Translations under genes and position numbers: made by a program
The notes under the pieces: model-generated
What the model was told of the DNA's origin: nothing
The model's input: only the letters and a program-made list of their open reading frames with translations
The model's database searches: none
Shown: piece after piece, positions 43,800 through 56,508 of the stretch
How positions within the stretch are numbered: position 1 is the stretch's first letter
Layout: each line of letters opens with the position of its first letter
NCBI GenBank assembly: GCA_030248225.1
Contig: JASANE010029159.1
Location: forward strand, 1 to 64,000
From: Trileptium ribeirensis
Lineage: Eukaryota; Nematoda; Enoplea; Enoplida; Thoracostomopsidae
Reading direction: 5' to 3'
DNA length: 64,000 nt

Positions 43800-46380
43800 T
43801 TTAATACAAAATTGAGTTCGTTTTTGAATGTTTCCCAAGTCCAATTAAGGCAGGCTTTAGTATTATTAGAGTAGTGCCGATGGCCCACGAGGCCTCGCCT
43901 CTGATATTGCTCGTTTCGATTAAAATCATAGGTACAACCCGTATAGTATGTGCGACAAAATCTAGTATTAAGAAACGCTCAAAACTTAGTCCCAAGCTCA
44001 GACAACCGGGACCCCGTAAGTGTCCGAAAGCCTAGACCGCCCCAATCGTTCCTTTTTCTGTTGTTGCAACTCAAGATGTTGTATTTGAAGCATTTGTTCC
44101 TGCCATGACCCGGATCAAAGAATTTACGAAAATCAGGGCCTGAATTCCACCGTGCTTGTGGAGTAATCTAGTAGAGAGTAAGGATCAAAATAATGTAGTG
44201 TATCCGGATATTTCAGAACAAAGTTTATATCACATTTCAAACTTGTATGTATGTATGCGAGTAGGAGAAAATTTCGTATCGTACCGTTGTCGCACACCTA
44301 GAAAGAACTTAAGAGTCGTACCGCGGAATATTGCATACTCTTGTCATGATATCCTCAAGCATTGTCGTATCCATTATTGTGTTGTGTTGTCATAAGTTAA
44401 CCGTATCGCTACTAATTGCGAATTCACTTACCTGATCATTATGTACCATAAGTTTGTGATTTGCATGAGCAAGATGAAGTCTCGCAAACGTCCCGTTGCA
44501 CGCTCATCCCCGTATCCCCGCCTCGTTCCGCCTTTCGCTTACCTGAACCTATTGTGTATCGGAGTACCCAACATTGTCAGCGAATGTAGTACTGAGCCAC
44601 TAGTTATTTCGATGGCGCCTTCATGATGTCGATAACTAACCGTAGCACCCATTAGTACTAATCTTAACTTCACCCACTACTGTTTTCCATGAGTAAGGTA
44701 AGCGCAGCTGTCATAAGATAAGGCTTCACAGTATATGCCGTGTTTTGACTCAGCTGTGTGAGTTCCATGAAAAAGGCGATGACTCCGCGACCCTCCCCAA
44801 CCGATGCTCTGCTTGTTACGTATTAGCGTGCTATAAATGTGACATAACGCTATTGTATCTGCCCGTACAATATGTATCTGTCCGCGTACCCGTAAATTTT
44901 TGTGTAACTCATCAATAAATGCTCGCTGAAAACCCGAATTGTGTAAGTGTTTTGTTGACCCACTGTAGCGATAGGAATTGAAGGGGTTTGAAATCCGTCA
45001 CCCCGATCGACGACCCACGTTCAGGTTTGACACGCGCATCGAAGAAGCAAACCTGAGCGTGACTCGCCGATTACAAATTAGTTTATTAATCATTGTTGTT
45101 GTATAGGTACGACTGGTGCGACTCATTAGAAAAGAAAATTTTAGACCCACGCTGAGCACCCAAACTAGGAAATTAGATACGCGCGGATCCGACGTTAAAC
45201 GTCTAGGGATTTGTCGGACCCTAGTGGGGGCCACTGGCTAAAACAAAACCAAATAATTGCCCATTTTTAGAAAGTTAGAAAGAATTTGATACTTCCCGGG
45301 TTAGACGTGGAGAGGGAATAGTGGTACGGTCTCTTTGGCCTGTGAGCAGGTGACGGAGCCGACCTCCCTGGGGACCTCAAAGGTAGTACCTCGTAGACTA
45401 CGTGCGCAACCCGTCCGGCAGGATCAGAACACATCCTGTGAAGCGCTCCTGCGGCTTGCTAAGCTCCGTCATTTCTTGGGCCTGACTCGCGTGGGAAAAG
45501 ACATTCGCGTGATTGAAACCCATCAGGTCCGCCCTTGAAGTCACGATAGCCGGGGTCGTATGGGCATTGCGTCTGGGAAGTGCGCAGTGCAGCAGCGTCA
45601 CGTCGATTGCTATTACAAAGTCTATCCTTCACTTCCGACAATTAAGAAACTTACTTGGTTAGTTTTTGGAAATTTCATTTTTTTTAAACTCTGTTTCATA
45701 GCTTTAAAACGGTAGCTCCGCCAAGAATAACAAAGTTGCTGCTCCACGACAATATTTAGAACAGTCCTTCATTCTTCTAACGCATCTGAAACTTATTGTA
45801 TCTCGAAAGTGCGGGAGAATCTTATATTGCCAAAATGACAGGTTGCACTATTATTGGTGTTCTGTGAAATTCTGAGAGCTGCGCAAATATATAGCTAGGT
45901 GCATTCACGAATAGAACAAAAGCGTAAAACTTATTAGCCTTGGGATTTTTACCCCTCACATGGACTGATAAAAACACGGTATACAAAAACACAAACACAA
46001 AAGAAAATGTCAGCACTAAGTGTAGACCGACGTGAATTTTCTTTGATAAACCAGACAAACATAATTAACCCTTATTTCGAAGCCAGATAAAGATTCAATG
46101 ATAATTGCCGTACAACGTCTGACCGGTAACGGGCCGTTTAACTGCCATTCGTATAGAATACATTTATCACACAATTTATACACATATTGTGGTCGTGAAC
46201 CCGAAACTACGAAGCACTTGTTAACGGACTGCACTTAATAAAAAGTCTTGCGATGAAAGAAATTGTTTGGAACCGAGACATTAGATGAGGGGTGGATGTA
46301 ATTTAGCCCGCTAAGAATAGTAATTTACACGAAAAGTATTGCAGGACAAAATTGCACTTGGATTTTTGGCGCAGAAATGG
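43800..46380. other. Unassigned 2.6 kb in intron 3
   Basis: No exon was recognised. Positions 45,190-45,230 share a dispersed motif with 19,725-19,775. The 44.4-44.7 kb region has a few short open frames without domains. Confidence 0.35.
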
Positions 46381-46491
46381 ACGATACTGGCCTAGTCATG
46401 CTTATATACCATATCTATCGATCGATCGTTTACTTTCCTGGTTTTGTCTGATAAAACTTTGTAACAAATTTTACTGCACTTTTAAATTTAG

Positions 46492-46638
46492 GCTTTGCCC
46501 AAGATAAAAGAGCTCCAAACAGAATTCGACTTCAACCAGATGCAAATCCGCTTTGGAATCCATTGCAAATGGTTTCTGTCGAGGAGGCGCTTAAAGCACA
46601 AGAATACAAATTGATTCCACCGCCGCCTGCATTCCAAG
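46492..46638 (+). CDS. Gene 2 exon 4
   Basis: The acceptor TTAAATTTAG ends at 46,491 and the donor GTATAT starts at 46,639. The G carried from exon 3 completes GGC, and 49 codons follow with one base left over. It encodes GFAQDKRAPNRIRLQPDANP, LWNPLQMVSVEEALKAQEYK and LIPPPPAFQ. The phase match with both neighbours across a 9.2-kb intron supports it. No family is recognised. Confidence 0.83.
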
Positions 46639-47494
46639 GTATATAATTATATTTATTTTTGATATTAATTTTGGGTCTCGGTATTACGTGTATTTTAATC
46701 TGTGCATTACGGAAGCAGACGAGTCATGTTGGATATCGCTATTTAGGCCAGATAATGCACGTACTGGCCTGTCAAATGTGAAGGCGACCACTCTTCACCA
46801 GTAAATTCCTCTATATTCGTTTAAAATTGCCCATCTTTATTTCCGGCACACCCCCATGTTCAACTAAATTCATAATATATTAATCACAACATTGATCGCT
46901 TGCTATTTGCAAGATTTATCGTTATTTTGTATGGCCTGGTACAGCAATATTTCAGTAGGAGTTTTGGGTCCGCGTCCTGCACCCTGGGTACCGGATAATC
47001 GGTAGCATCAAAACACCGTTATACTACTGTGACACTTTTCTTTAAAGTTTAATTCTCAACAGTATACATCTATTCGAATTCATGAAATTTATAAACCATT
47101 AAAATTTATGATAACACGATTGAATTTAATGTACATATACATGGTAAGAATGTGTGGAAGAAGTTATTATATATATATTATTAATGTTCGTAAATGCATG
47201 TTTTCTATATACTAAATATTTTTGGACATTTATTACTATTTTTAATAATAACGTACATATTGTGCAAGAGGTAATAGCAAGAACAAATTCCTCGCCCCCG
47301 AAGTACAGAACCTTTTTGAGTGCAGTGAATACGTTGGGCATATGGTATTAAATTTTGAGTTGCATGGGTATTCTTGCATCGCAAATATACAGCTGCAATT
47401 AGAAATGTCAACATGTACCATAGCATTGTATATTATTTTTAGAGCTGGTGACATCAGCAATACCGCTCAGCATTATTTCATTTGTAATTTGTAG
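46639..47494 (+). other. Gene 2 intron 4
   Basis: It includes a decayed family-B piece at 46,755-46,900 (CACCCCCATGTTCAACTAAA) and AT-rich DNA with ATATATAT runs. No exon was seen. Confidence 0.5.
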
Positions 47495-47612
47495 AGAAGA
47501 AGCCGAGAACAGGCGTTCTTCTACCCGTGGATGATACTACAAATACATCCGAACGCCTGTACAAAGCAATTCATGAACGCATTGAAGATCCAAAGAAAAT
47601 GTTGAATGTGTT
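47495..47612 (+). CDS. Gene 2 exon 5
   Basis: The acceptor TAATTTGTAG ends at 47,494. The carried G plus AG makes Glu, then KKPRTGVLLPVDDTTNTSER and LYKAIHERIEDPKKMLNV. The donor GTATTG at 47,613 leaves two bases that join the first base of exon 6 to make Phe. This donor was chosen because it is the one that gives phase 2, as exon 6 requires; GTGTTG at 47,607 would break the frame. It is the least certain boundary in the gene. Confidence 0.72.
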
Positions 47613-49521
47613 GTATTGTGGAGTGTTAGTTCTATTTTTATATTTGCAGTTTATATATAAATAGCCATAAGGGCTACGCCTGTTGATACATATTCATCAC
47701 GGCTATTTCTATATTAACCTTAGCGCAAGAGTGGAAGATGGTAATTCACAGTAGCTGTCTATAAGATTTTAAGGTAATAAAGCATTGTGGTATAGCGGTA
47801 TTCTGTTGTTTTATCTATAGTTTTGTTTTCTTAAGTGTCTTGCAATTTTTACTGAAAGTTGTGATTTATAAAATTTTAGCGTCTTAGTTATTGCAGTGAA
47901 GGTTAGTGTCTTTTGGCTAAGTGCTGGAAATGACCGTTATGATGTTCTTGATACATTGTTTGTGTGTTATTATCCTTTTGGCTCAAGTGGGGAATCTTAA
48001 TTCGTAACCACGAAATATTTACTAAGCTGATATAAAATACACGCTCCTTGTGACCTGCCGCGCAGTTCCTAGTGAACAAATTGTGCGCATTTTTATTTTA
48101 TACCTGACGGCTAAACGCACTGCTAGGATTCCAATACGCAGCTCCGTCTACATGGTTTATTGTATTAAGCATCTACTGAAGCTATACGAAGCGTCTTATG
48201 GAAATGCTAGTTGCTAGCCAGCTCAAACTAAATTATTGATAGTGCTTTCCATCGAGGTTAAACTGTCTCCAAACCACCGTTGTAGCATTGGTTATTGCTG
48301 AGCGAGTGTAATACTGGTTTTAATTGCAATCTTTTTGATGTTTTGACACTGTTTTTGATGTTTGAGCAATGTTTTTGACACTGAAATTTATTTCAGTGGT
48401 GTCTACAATTTCATGCTCTGCACTTAATTAGTACATTGTGTAGAAAATCTCAGCTCCTGTGTTCAGAACGTAGTGGAGATTGTGTGTTGCAGATTTGAAA
48501 GCTTTTAAATTCCGTCTGTGTGTGAGCCGCCATAACTCGAGAACGACTTAACCGATTTTGATGATCTTGGAATCATTGCAACAAACATAGTCGATTTATC
48601 CCCACATCCCCGCGCGTTTTTCGATTTCTTGTCTGGTTCCGGGGTCAGGGGCAAATTGAGTGTTGTACCCCAATTTAGTACCGTTGGCGAAAGCAAGATT
48701 ATTTTTTCTCTGGTTGGTTTTATTTCATAGTAAAATGATAAATATCGATACCAGTTTTGTGTTTTTCGATTAAGGTTTCGTTTCTGGAGTTATGGGAGTT
48801 TCACTTGGGGGCTTACGGGCACTGGAAACTTATTGCGGGTGCTGGTTTTACTTTGAGACCCATGATTCTTTAGATACGGGGGTATGGCGCCGACGTGGTT
48901 TGGGGTCAGACGTCGAAATGATTGTTTTTTATGTCATATTAGTACTCTTTGCGGAAGCAAGGTTATTTTTATCTGAACTTTCGGATTTTTTCCGGTTGGT
49001 TTTGTTTCATAGTAAAATGATAATACCGATGCTTCTTTTTATTTGTTTTTTCTATTAAGGCTCCGGATCAGGGGGTTTGATGTATGGCACCCTCGTGGCT
49101 CCTCGACCCCAAATTCGGAAATGTGTTCTGACGTCTTGGGCGTCTGAAAAGTTTTACTTGTGGGTTTTTGGGCATGGGAAACTTATTGCTGGTGTTAGTT
49201 TTGTTCTAACTTGTGCAGTATTGTGTGATGTTAATAGATAGCATATCGACGTATGATATCGAGAGTTAATCGGCTGTGCACGCAAAAGATGTAGGTTTAC
49301 CTATGCTTCACTACGTTCTGCATTCTCGATTGAGTTACTAGTGTATGGTTAAAGAGTCCGGATTTTATGTGACAGGTCGCAGTGGTTTATATTGTATCTG
49401 CCCATATTCCTGCTATTCCAGAAAGCCGGGGACAGTTGTATATATTGGGATAGTATGCTTTGTATTTAAATACAATACATCTAAAGTTGGCAAAATTATA
49501 GTATCTTTAATTCTCGTTAAG
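47613..49521 (+). other. Gene 2 intron 5
   Basis: It has two diverged units of a roughly 283-bp repeat (TTTCATAGTAAAATGATA at 48,723 and 49,006) with TTGGTTTTxTTTCATAG and ATTAAGGxTxCG phrases, then the 13,020-type repeat inverted at 49,090-49,345. The palindrome's left arm begins near or before 49,016. Confidence 0.6.
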
Positions 49522-49699
49522 CTGTGATACGCCGTTTGATCAAAAAAACGTTGTTGTTGCAATGAAGCACTACGAAAGCGTGAGTCATAATAAACGCCTG
49601 AAGCGATGGCTTATCGACCAAACTTTTTACAATCAGTTGCTTACGGAAGAAGAAATTGAAGCTCCGTGGGCTGAATCCACGTTTGTGCGGATTGTTAAA
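49522..49699 (+). CDS. Gene 2 exon 6
   Basis: The acceptor TTCTCGTTAAG ends at 49,521 and the donor GTACGA starts at 49,700. The first base completes Phe with exon 5; 59 codons follow and the exon leaves in phase 0. It encodes CDTPFDQKNVVVAMKHYESV, SHNKRLKRWLIDQTFYNQLL and TEEEIEAPWAESTFVRIVK. It is helical and charged, with no recognised family. A 178-bp inverted copy with three substitutions is at 63,294-63,471. Confidence 0.83.
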
Positions 49700-49934
49700 G
49701 TACGAATAAACTTACTGCCGTACTAACTTGTAGCTTGTCTTATCGCTAATTGCTGGATTTTGTGTGTTGAATAAGTAATTTAGAAATATGTTCTAGCTAT
49801 AAGCTACCCAATATTATCCATGTTTCTTCGGTAATTTACAACATATACCAAACTATTGTGCTCCCATATTCAACTACGTAGAGGACGAATTGCTCTACAA
49901 AATATACAAAAACACCCATATATCTCCATTTTGC

Positions 49935-50800
49935 CGAAAGTTATGCCAGGGGCATGAACCAGGAAGCCCCCTGGTTCCGAACCGGGCTCTCGATTTTAAC
50001 AGGGGACATTTTGCCAAGAGACAAACGATTAAAAATCGTGTAAGAAACACTGCCAAAACGTTTTTGATGGAGAGAAAAAGCTAATTTGAAACCAGATTTG
50101 CGAAATTTTTGCCTTCAGGACGGAATTTTAGTTCAAATTTTGATTAAAATTTATGTACTTTGGATGATTGGAAACAAAAAAAAATTTGCCATGGGCGGTG
50201 AACCACGGAAGTTGAAAATTTTGCCAGCAGGAATGCATTAGGGGGAACCGAAATATGCCAGAACACCCCACCCGCCCCAATTTGGAGAGCCCAAATTCCT
50301 CGAGTGGAGACTACCATTGTGTTTTTAACAATAAGGGCCTACTTTAGAACCCGATTTGACCCAAATCCTACATCCTAATTGAACCACGTAGCAAAACAAC
50401 ATTCACAATCTTATAGAGACTTATTTACTCTACAAATTGAGCCCAATTTGACTCAGATGTTTACACCGGTTGTCCAGTTACAAAAGCTAACGTGATTTTA
50501 TTGACTTTATGTGAATCCGACATGAGCGTATTTGGCTTGGTTTTTATGGCAAGAAATAAGAAATATTGGCAAGTTTTTATGTTGAAATCGGTCTTCACGC
50601 CTAACTAAACGGCACAAATGCAGATTTTCAGCTTTCAAAAAAGCTATCGCCGGAATCAATCCGCTTAGCCAAAGTCGAGTTATACGTGTCACCCTAATAA
50701 ACAAATAATAATAGGTATTTGCAAATTTCACCGCTGTTATGTCTAGTAACAATTCTTCGCTTCGCTCGTTTCATACACTACACTCAGAATTCAGATTAAA
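49935..50800. repeat. Family-A repeat and adjoining dispersed repeats in intron 6
   Basis: Positions 49,935-50,290 carry GCCAGGGGCATGAACCAGGA and end near CCCGCCCCAATTTGGAGAGC. Positions 50,340-50,460 (AACCCGATTTGACCCAAATC, CTCTACAAATTGAGCCCAAT) match 12,650-12,770. Positions 50,490-50,800 are the inverted counterpart of 32,530-32,830. Confidence 0.65.
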
Positions 50801-51370
50801 TTTGTAGCACATGGAATGATGTGACATTCACAAAGATGTGAGCATAGTTTGTAGTCTGTATACGTTTTGGGCTCCACTTTATGCATATGTAAGGTTATTG
50901 TAATCTTCATATAAGTGGTATCTGCCCAGCTCTTCGCTGAGAATGTGGCTTTAGTCATTTTAGAAGTATTTACGATTTCAACACAGTATGATTTTTTGTA
51001 TGTATTCTCAACGTCTTGTTGTAGTTTGCTGTCCTTTCCACAGCATCAGAATTATACCTGTGTGCTTATCAGCTCCAACCGTCAAATAGGCGGCTTGGTG
51101 AGATTTCCCACATGATAGCTGGGGAAAACCATGCCCTTCATCAGGCTAACTGGGGTCTGATAATTGATATTTATTTTGTTTTATGCCTATACAACGTACA
51201 TTGTTTGGTTTTGTTGCATTTACTTATTGAAAATGGGCAGCTAGCGGATAGCGGTAATTTTTGATGGGTACTGTATATATTTGTTCTTGTCTACCAGAAA
51301 TTATACACACGCTGAGTTAGAATTATATAAGTCTTCTTTGTTCAACTTAATTACTTAATCTGTGTTTTAG

Positions 51371-51531
51371 AACTGCCGCGCTCTCAAATGTTTGACATTT
51401 AAATGTGAAAAGTGTCGTGTCGTATTTACGTCAGTTGATCAAGCCGAAAAGCATATGATTTCGAAGCTGCATCGTGCTCGCGTTAAAGGCGTTCCTATAC
51501 GTAGATGGTTGCCAGAAGAATTACGAAACAA
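51371..51531 (+). CDS. Gene 2 exon 7, first C2H2 zinc finger
   Basis: The acceptor TGTGTTTTAG ends at 51,370 and the donor GTTTGT starts at 51,532; phase 0 in, two bases out. Residues 483-535 contain CEKCRVVFTSVDQAEKHMIS followed by KLH: C-X2-C-X12-H-X5-H, the long-spaced form seen in matrin, U1C and JAZ-type fingers that usually bind RNA or double-stranded RNA. After it comes VKGVPIRRWLPEELRNK. The inverted copy at 61,438-61,599 is broken. Confidence 0.88.
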
Positions 51532-51943
51532 GTTTGTAAATTACTGAAATAATTTTATGAATGACTAAATTATCATCTTTTTTGTGTAAACCTTGTCAGT
51601 CTGAATGATACCGCACATCACCTAATCTGCGTTAAGTCGATAAGCTTTTTGTGCATTATAAAATAATGTAAAGGATAGTGTTAATTATAATCTTTTGGAA
51701 AGTTCCGTCAGTGTAATAATTTTATTTTACGAAACCGATGATAAGAGTTGCATTAGTTGCTTTTTAATAATGATTACCAATATTTATGTTTTGAAGAATG
51801 CAATAAAACTCAAACATTATGGTCAGTCCTGACAGTCGTAATACTGAAATACATATGAATATTTAAACCAGACGAATATAGTAATATGTTTTAAAATGTT
51901 AATCTTATATACGGGTATTTTATAAAATTTATTTCTTTTATAG

Positions 51944-52215
51944 GTTCGACTTAGTTTGTCAGACGTGCAGCATTACTTTCGCAACCGCAGAGGAAGCGGC
52001 GGTCCATTGTGAAACGAAGAATCATGTTCAAATGGTTATGTACGAAGCGGCTAAGGGTAAAAAGTTCAATCCCGGGCCGTCATGCAAACTTCCAGCTTGG
52101 TTTTTGCAGAAAGGCAATCAGTTAGCTCGACAAATTAAAATGGATGCTCGCTTCCTCGCCGAACAGCATCTCGATCAAGAAGAACAGATGAAGGATTTGC
52201 CGAATAATTCTGAAG
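51944..52215 (+). CDS. Gene 2 exon 8, second C2H2 zinc finger (last exon found)
   Basis: The acceptor TCTTTTATAG ends at 51,943 and the donor GTAACG starts at 52,216. Residues 536-626 begin with a Phe-Asp-Leu-Val lead-in and the finger CQTCSITFATAEEAAVHCET followed by KNH, again C-X2-C-X12-H-X5-H. Then come MVMYEAAKGKKFNPGPSCKL and PAWFLQKGNQLARQIKMDAR and a Glu/Gln-rich helix, with one base left over for a further exon. Reading straight through the donor gives a longer open frame to 52,493, but that tail is intronic in type. No later exon lies between here and the palindrome centre, so the gene's 3' end is absent. The inverted copy at 60,751-61,022 is identical over all 272 bp. Confidence 0.88.
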
Positions 52216-54235
52216 GTAACGTAAAAAAAGTTAATATTAAAGTCTTAATTTGTTCGGTTTACCTCTTGGTGTTACTTGTGTACGTACATGGTTTTGTTGC
52301 TTGCAGTAATGCCAGCATGTTAATGTTCATTTGGACCTTAGTGCAAAGAAGAATCCTCTTCTGGGGAAGTGGGGTGGTGACCACCACCGCCACGACAACA
52401 ACATGTCGATGCTTCATCTCGTCGGACTTTAACTGTGGCATAGCCAGGGTCCCCGCTCGACAGGGAAAATATGGAAAACAGGGAAATTATTGATCTTTGC
52501 AGGGAAAATTTTGACATCTGCAGGGAAAATTTTGGGATTTTTTGGAAATGGGTTTCTTTTTGAAATATTTTTGGAAATTTGTGATTTTTTTATTCCTTTA
52601 TTTCAGACCAAGGACACTCATTTCTCCGATTTCATGCTGCAGCAATGTCGCACCTTCTGCAATATATAACTAAATTTAATATAATTTTAATGTTTTAGTT
52701 TTCACACTAATATATTGTCTGAAACGCTATAATTTTCAGCTTATACATATGATTTTAGGCGATATATCCTTTGTGTGTTCATATGTCCAAGTTGAATTTT
52801 TACAGGAGCTGCAGGGAAAAAATGGGGAAATTTTGCAGGGAAAACAGGGAAAAAATTGTAGAGATCCCGCGGGGACCATGATAGCGAGATTTTGGGGGTT
52901 GTAGGTTATACCCCAGCCCATGTCGTTAGTTTTAAAGACACAATGGTAATTGACGGAGGCAAGACGAGCCACCGAAGGTGGCGAGTCGCAGCCGGAGGCG
53001 TACATTTAACTTTATATATATCAATATACTAGACGCAAAATTTCAATTTTCTCTGTGACTTTTTTTTGTTTATCACAGACAGGTCTGCAGGTTGAACGCC
53101 TGGGCCGATTTTAGAAATTTTTTTCTTCGTGTTGCATATTCTCTTGGGGAGTGCCCTTTCATTGAGCACTTTTTTCTACGAAAATTGCTTTGTACTCAAA
53201 ATTAAGCAAATGTTGCTCAAACTTAGGGATTTTTGCCATTTTTTCAGCTTTTTCAGCGCATCTCGACAACCGTTCGTGCTATTTCGGCGATTTTTTTTAC
53301 ATAAAATGTATTTTCACGTTTTCTAAACGGCTGTATGTAGCTGATTGACGTATTTCATCTCTTTCCTTAAAAATTAAGCAAATTCTCTTAAAATTGACTT
53401 AGGGAAACCTAAGTTCATCATATCTCGACAACCGTTCGTGCTATCTCGGTCATTTTTTCACATAACATGTACCTTCACGTTTTCTAAAAGACTGTATACG
53501 AGTGATCTACTTACCTTTATAAATTCTCTTAAAATTAAGCAGTCTCTTAAAAATGAGTGAAAAATTATTAAGTGTGTTATAACTTTTGAATGACTCGGCC
53601 GATTTGGACTAAATTTCATTGATGGGTACAACTTGATAGATGTATTGTCATTCTACTGTATAAATAACTAGACGTTTTCATGTCTTCCTCTTATTATTGT
53701 TACCAAAAATGTTAGAAATTCCACAAGCTGTATGTACTATTCACGCCGTTGTTAACCACCATGCCTCCGTCACCCACGTTTACGTGTTACTAGTTTATAT
53801 AACATTCTACTCAGCTCGTCGAGTCGGTTAAGAAAGTGACCAATAAAATTAAATTTGTAACAAAATTTCTTTATGTCTAATATTTTCACAACGTTACAAA
53901 GAGAATTTGAAAATTTTAGTTTGTTGTTAGCTAACGGCTGATCTTCATTCTGTATAAATTTATCACAGGTATAATTACAATTAAGGTTTGAACATAATTG
54001 GCCTTGACATGGGTACTCTGGCCCCTGGATTCCGGTGTCAGCGCTGACCTAGACTTTATTGTCATGTGATGCTTGATAATATCTTAGTCTATTGATAGCT
54101 TCGTCATCATATTTTGATGGAGTGGGCTTAATTTTCATTTTATCATAGGGGATGGGATAAGGGAATCGATAACTGACCTCCCTGTTCACTGAAAATTTGA
54201 ATTTTGGAATTCACCGTTTGGAATTGGGCAGGGGA
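52216..54235. other. Non-coding inner part of the left arm
   Basis: It holds CAGGGAAAA-rich DNA (52,460-52,870), the palindrome GCCACCGAAGGTGGC inside GACGAGCCACCGAAGGTGGC (about 52,965), and two 162-bp-spaced units starting TCTCGACAACCGTTCGTGCT (53,261 and 53,423). No exon was recognised. Confidence 0.6.
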
Positions 54236-55790
54236 TAGATTATGCCGGGGGCATGAACTCGGGTCCCAGACTTAATCTGAAAGCGCTCCGGCTGCGCCAT
54301 CTAAAATTTTTCAAAATAGATATTTTTCAGCAAAAATTGTTAATAAATAGCTTCAGAAACGGTGTAAAAACGTTTTCATTGAGGTTAAAACCGGCTTTTC
54401 AACCAATGTTTTACTGAAATTAAATCAAGTTTTAACTGCATTAAAGGATTTTTATAAAATTTAGTCAAGGTTTTGTTGCAAATGTAGGGTGGTTCTGCCA
54501 TTGGGGGAACCTATGATTTTGTCATGGTCCCAACGGGGCCACCCGTTTTTGCCAGAGGGCGCCGAAAAATTGCATTACATAGGATAAACTAGGATCACGT
54601 GTTTTTATAAGATTTCGACATGCAGTGGTAGATCGACATACTTGATTTATGGTTTATCTGTTTGCGAGGTCGGTTTTCTGTTAGAAGGAATTATGCCACT
54701 GTAGGCAGAGAAGCCGTTTTTTTCATAAACCTTCGAGGAGACAGCTTCACTGACCTAAAGTATTAATATTATTCAAGCTTCCGAGTTCTTGGTTACACGA
54801 AATTCCCTGATATTTCTTTCGGCTTGCTGTACGTATACTTTGTCATATGTGCTGCACGTTTCTCTGAGAGATACGAACTCATTTCATCATTTGTGGGAGG
54901 TTTTACCATTATAGTAAGAGCGGAATATGTATGGTTGTCTCCCATCATTTTATGTAATAATGATCGAGCGCCTCAATCGTGAAATCATACAGGCGTCACT
55001 TGTGGTCTTGTTGATTATTTTTGAAAAATATTGACTGATCGTAATACCAAAATAGGGAGAGTAATCATTAACAAATACTAAACACTCTTCGCCAGAAAAG
55101 GACTGTCGCTTTCATGAAACTCACTCCTGGCTCCTTCAAAAATACTTTCAAATATTAATTTTAATCGTTATGAAAGATCAACGGAAAACAATTTAAATTT
55201 TTGATCAAGTACTTTATCGTGTTAAGCAACATTTTCATCGAATTTTCGTTCTTTTTGCTTTTCCTTGTATCTTATTGATCGGAGCTCGACGAAGCCGAGC
55301 GAAGCGTTTTTATTTTCTGTCTGGGAGGAAAAAGGTCGATGTCCGTCCGTGCGTCTCAAGAACCACTGAACCGATTTTAAAAAACTTTTTTTGTTTGAAA
55401 GCCTATCATGTCAGAGTGTGCACCTGATATTTGGGATTAAAAAATTTTGAGTGGTTAATTAGTAATTAGATAATTAGTTAAGCTTATGCAGCTAAAATAG
55501 AGAATTTTGCAATATTTGTGTTATTTATTGAAATAGAATCGTTTCGATCAAACCATTATAGGGTTTTTTGCGTCGAAGAATTCAAATATAATATTTTTAC
55601 CAATGATAAAGCCCTATGCCCTACGCAATGTAGTTACGAGAACATAAAATTGAGTACATTCGTAATGCCACAGCCCAAGCTCCGCTCACAAATGTAGTTC
55701 CACTACCGACTAGTTTAGATGTCCCTACTGGTATCTTTATTATAGTGCATTTTATGCTAATTGTTGATTCTAGCAGCAATGAAACGTTTT
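54236..55790 (+). repeat. Family-A copy, then GAAGCG repeat copy 3
   Basis: Positions 54,236-54,570 start GCCGGGGGCATGAACTCGGG and end GCCAGAGGGCGCCGAAAA. Positions 55,273-55,790 start GGAGCTCGACGAAGCCGAGCG and run to CCACTACCGACTAGTTTAGA, colinear with 36,260-36,720. Confidence 0.7.
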
Positions 55791-56434
55791 GGCCTTTGTT
55801 TGCTATACCTAAAGTGCGAAACAGATTCTAGATCATACGTATTATTGTATTTACATGTGATAACTTGTTTATTAGCCAAATTTAAAATCGTGAAGTCTTT
55901 TGAAAGTATAAAAATATAAATGATGTGTTTTATGGCTTTATTTTGAAATTAGCTCGTAAATTCAAACAGCAATATAATTTAGCATGTGTAAACTGGGAAA
56001 AGCATTCCCTGCTGTATCTCACCACCCATTCTACACCTTTTGATGTGCTTTCCGGGATTTTCTCAGAGCGGCATTGGAATTTTTAGGGCAAAATAAAGCT
56101 ACATTTCAGCGACAAGTTATAAAAATCCAGCAATGAGCACTACCAAACGTGAAATTGAAATGTATATGCACTAAAAATAAGAAAAAGAATGTTTAATGCA
56201 GATTTTCTCCAAACTTTCTCACCTCCATTGGTTGGCCAAGTTTTGATTCTTCTCCCTCCCCACAGATTTTTGACGCTCGGTTATGAAAAGGGAGCTTCCT
56301 CACCACACCGATTCTCTGTCTTCCCTCATCCAAATGAACAGCACATACTATTGTATTGTATTGCGTTCCCAGTTTTTAAGCAGGTAATGCGAAGCATCTG
56401 CAGAGTTTTCTTTACATTTATATAGTTAAAATGG

Positions 56435-56508
56435 CTTATCGAATTTTTAAAACTATCCACGTGTTAATGTACACATTTGCAGTAACTATATATTATAATC
56501 AATTCTAC
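56435..56508. other. Spacer (loop) at the palindrome centre
   Basis: The left arm ends AGTTAAAATGG (56,434) and the right arm begins CCATTTTAACT (56,509). The 74 bp between are AT-rich and have no counterpart on the other side. A non-zero asymmetric loop is what an old inverted duplication or a stitched join leaves; a simple template-switch hairpin read usually has almost none. Confidence 0.9.

Larger units (their letters stand above)
37261..46491 (+). other. Gene 2 intron 3 (9.2 kb) hosting the right LTR-like block
   Basis: The intron includes a homopolymer-rich tract (37,640-37,860), the inverted relative of the left LTR (37,908-41,630), tandem repeats (42,590-43,110), a second hairpin cluster (43,368-43,790) and unassigned DNA from 43.8 to 46.4 kb. 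Small ORFs in it have no recognisable domain. Confidence 0.6.
49016..56434 (+). repeat. Giant inverted repeat, left arm (visible part)
   Basis: The arm is recovered as the reverse complement of 56,509-63,964, with local drift of 20-40 bp from indels. It contains gene 2 exons 6-8, family-A repeats and the GAAGCG repeat. The inner end is AGTTAAAATGG at 56,434. The outer end may extend left of 49,016, because the right arm is cut by the window edge. Confidence 0.95.

Noticed and set aside
52216..52493. Read-through extension of the exon 8 frame
   Set aside because: The GTAACG donor at 52,216 fits. The downstream composition is intronic, and the two palindrome arms diverge in frame in this part while exon 8 itself is identical.
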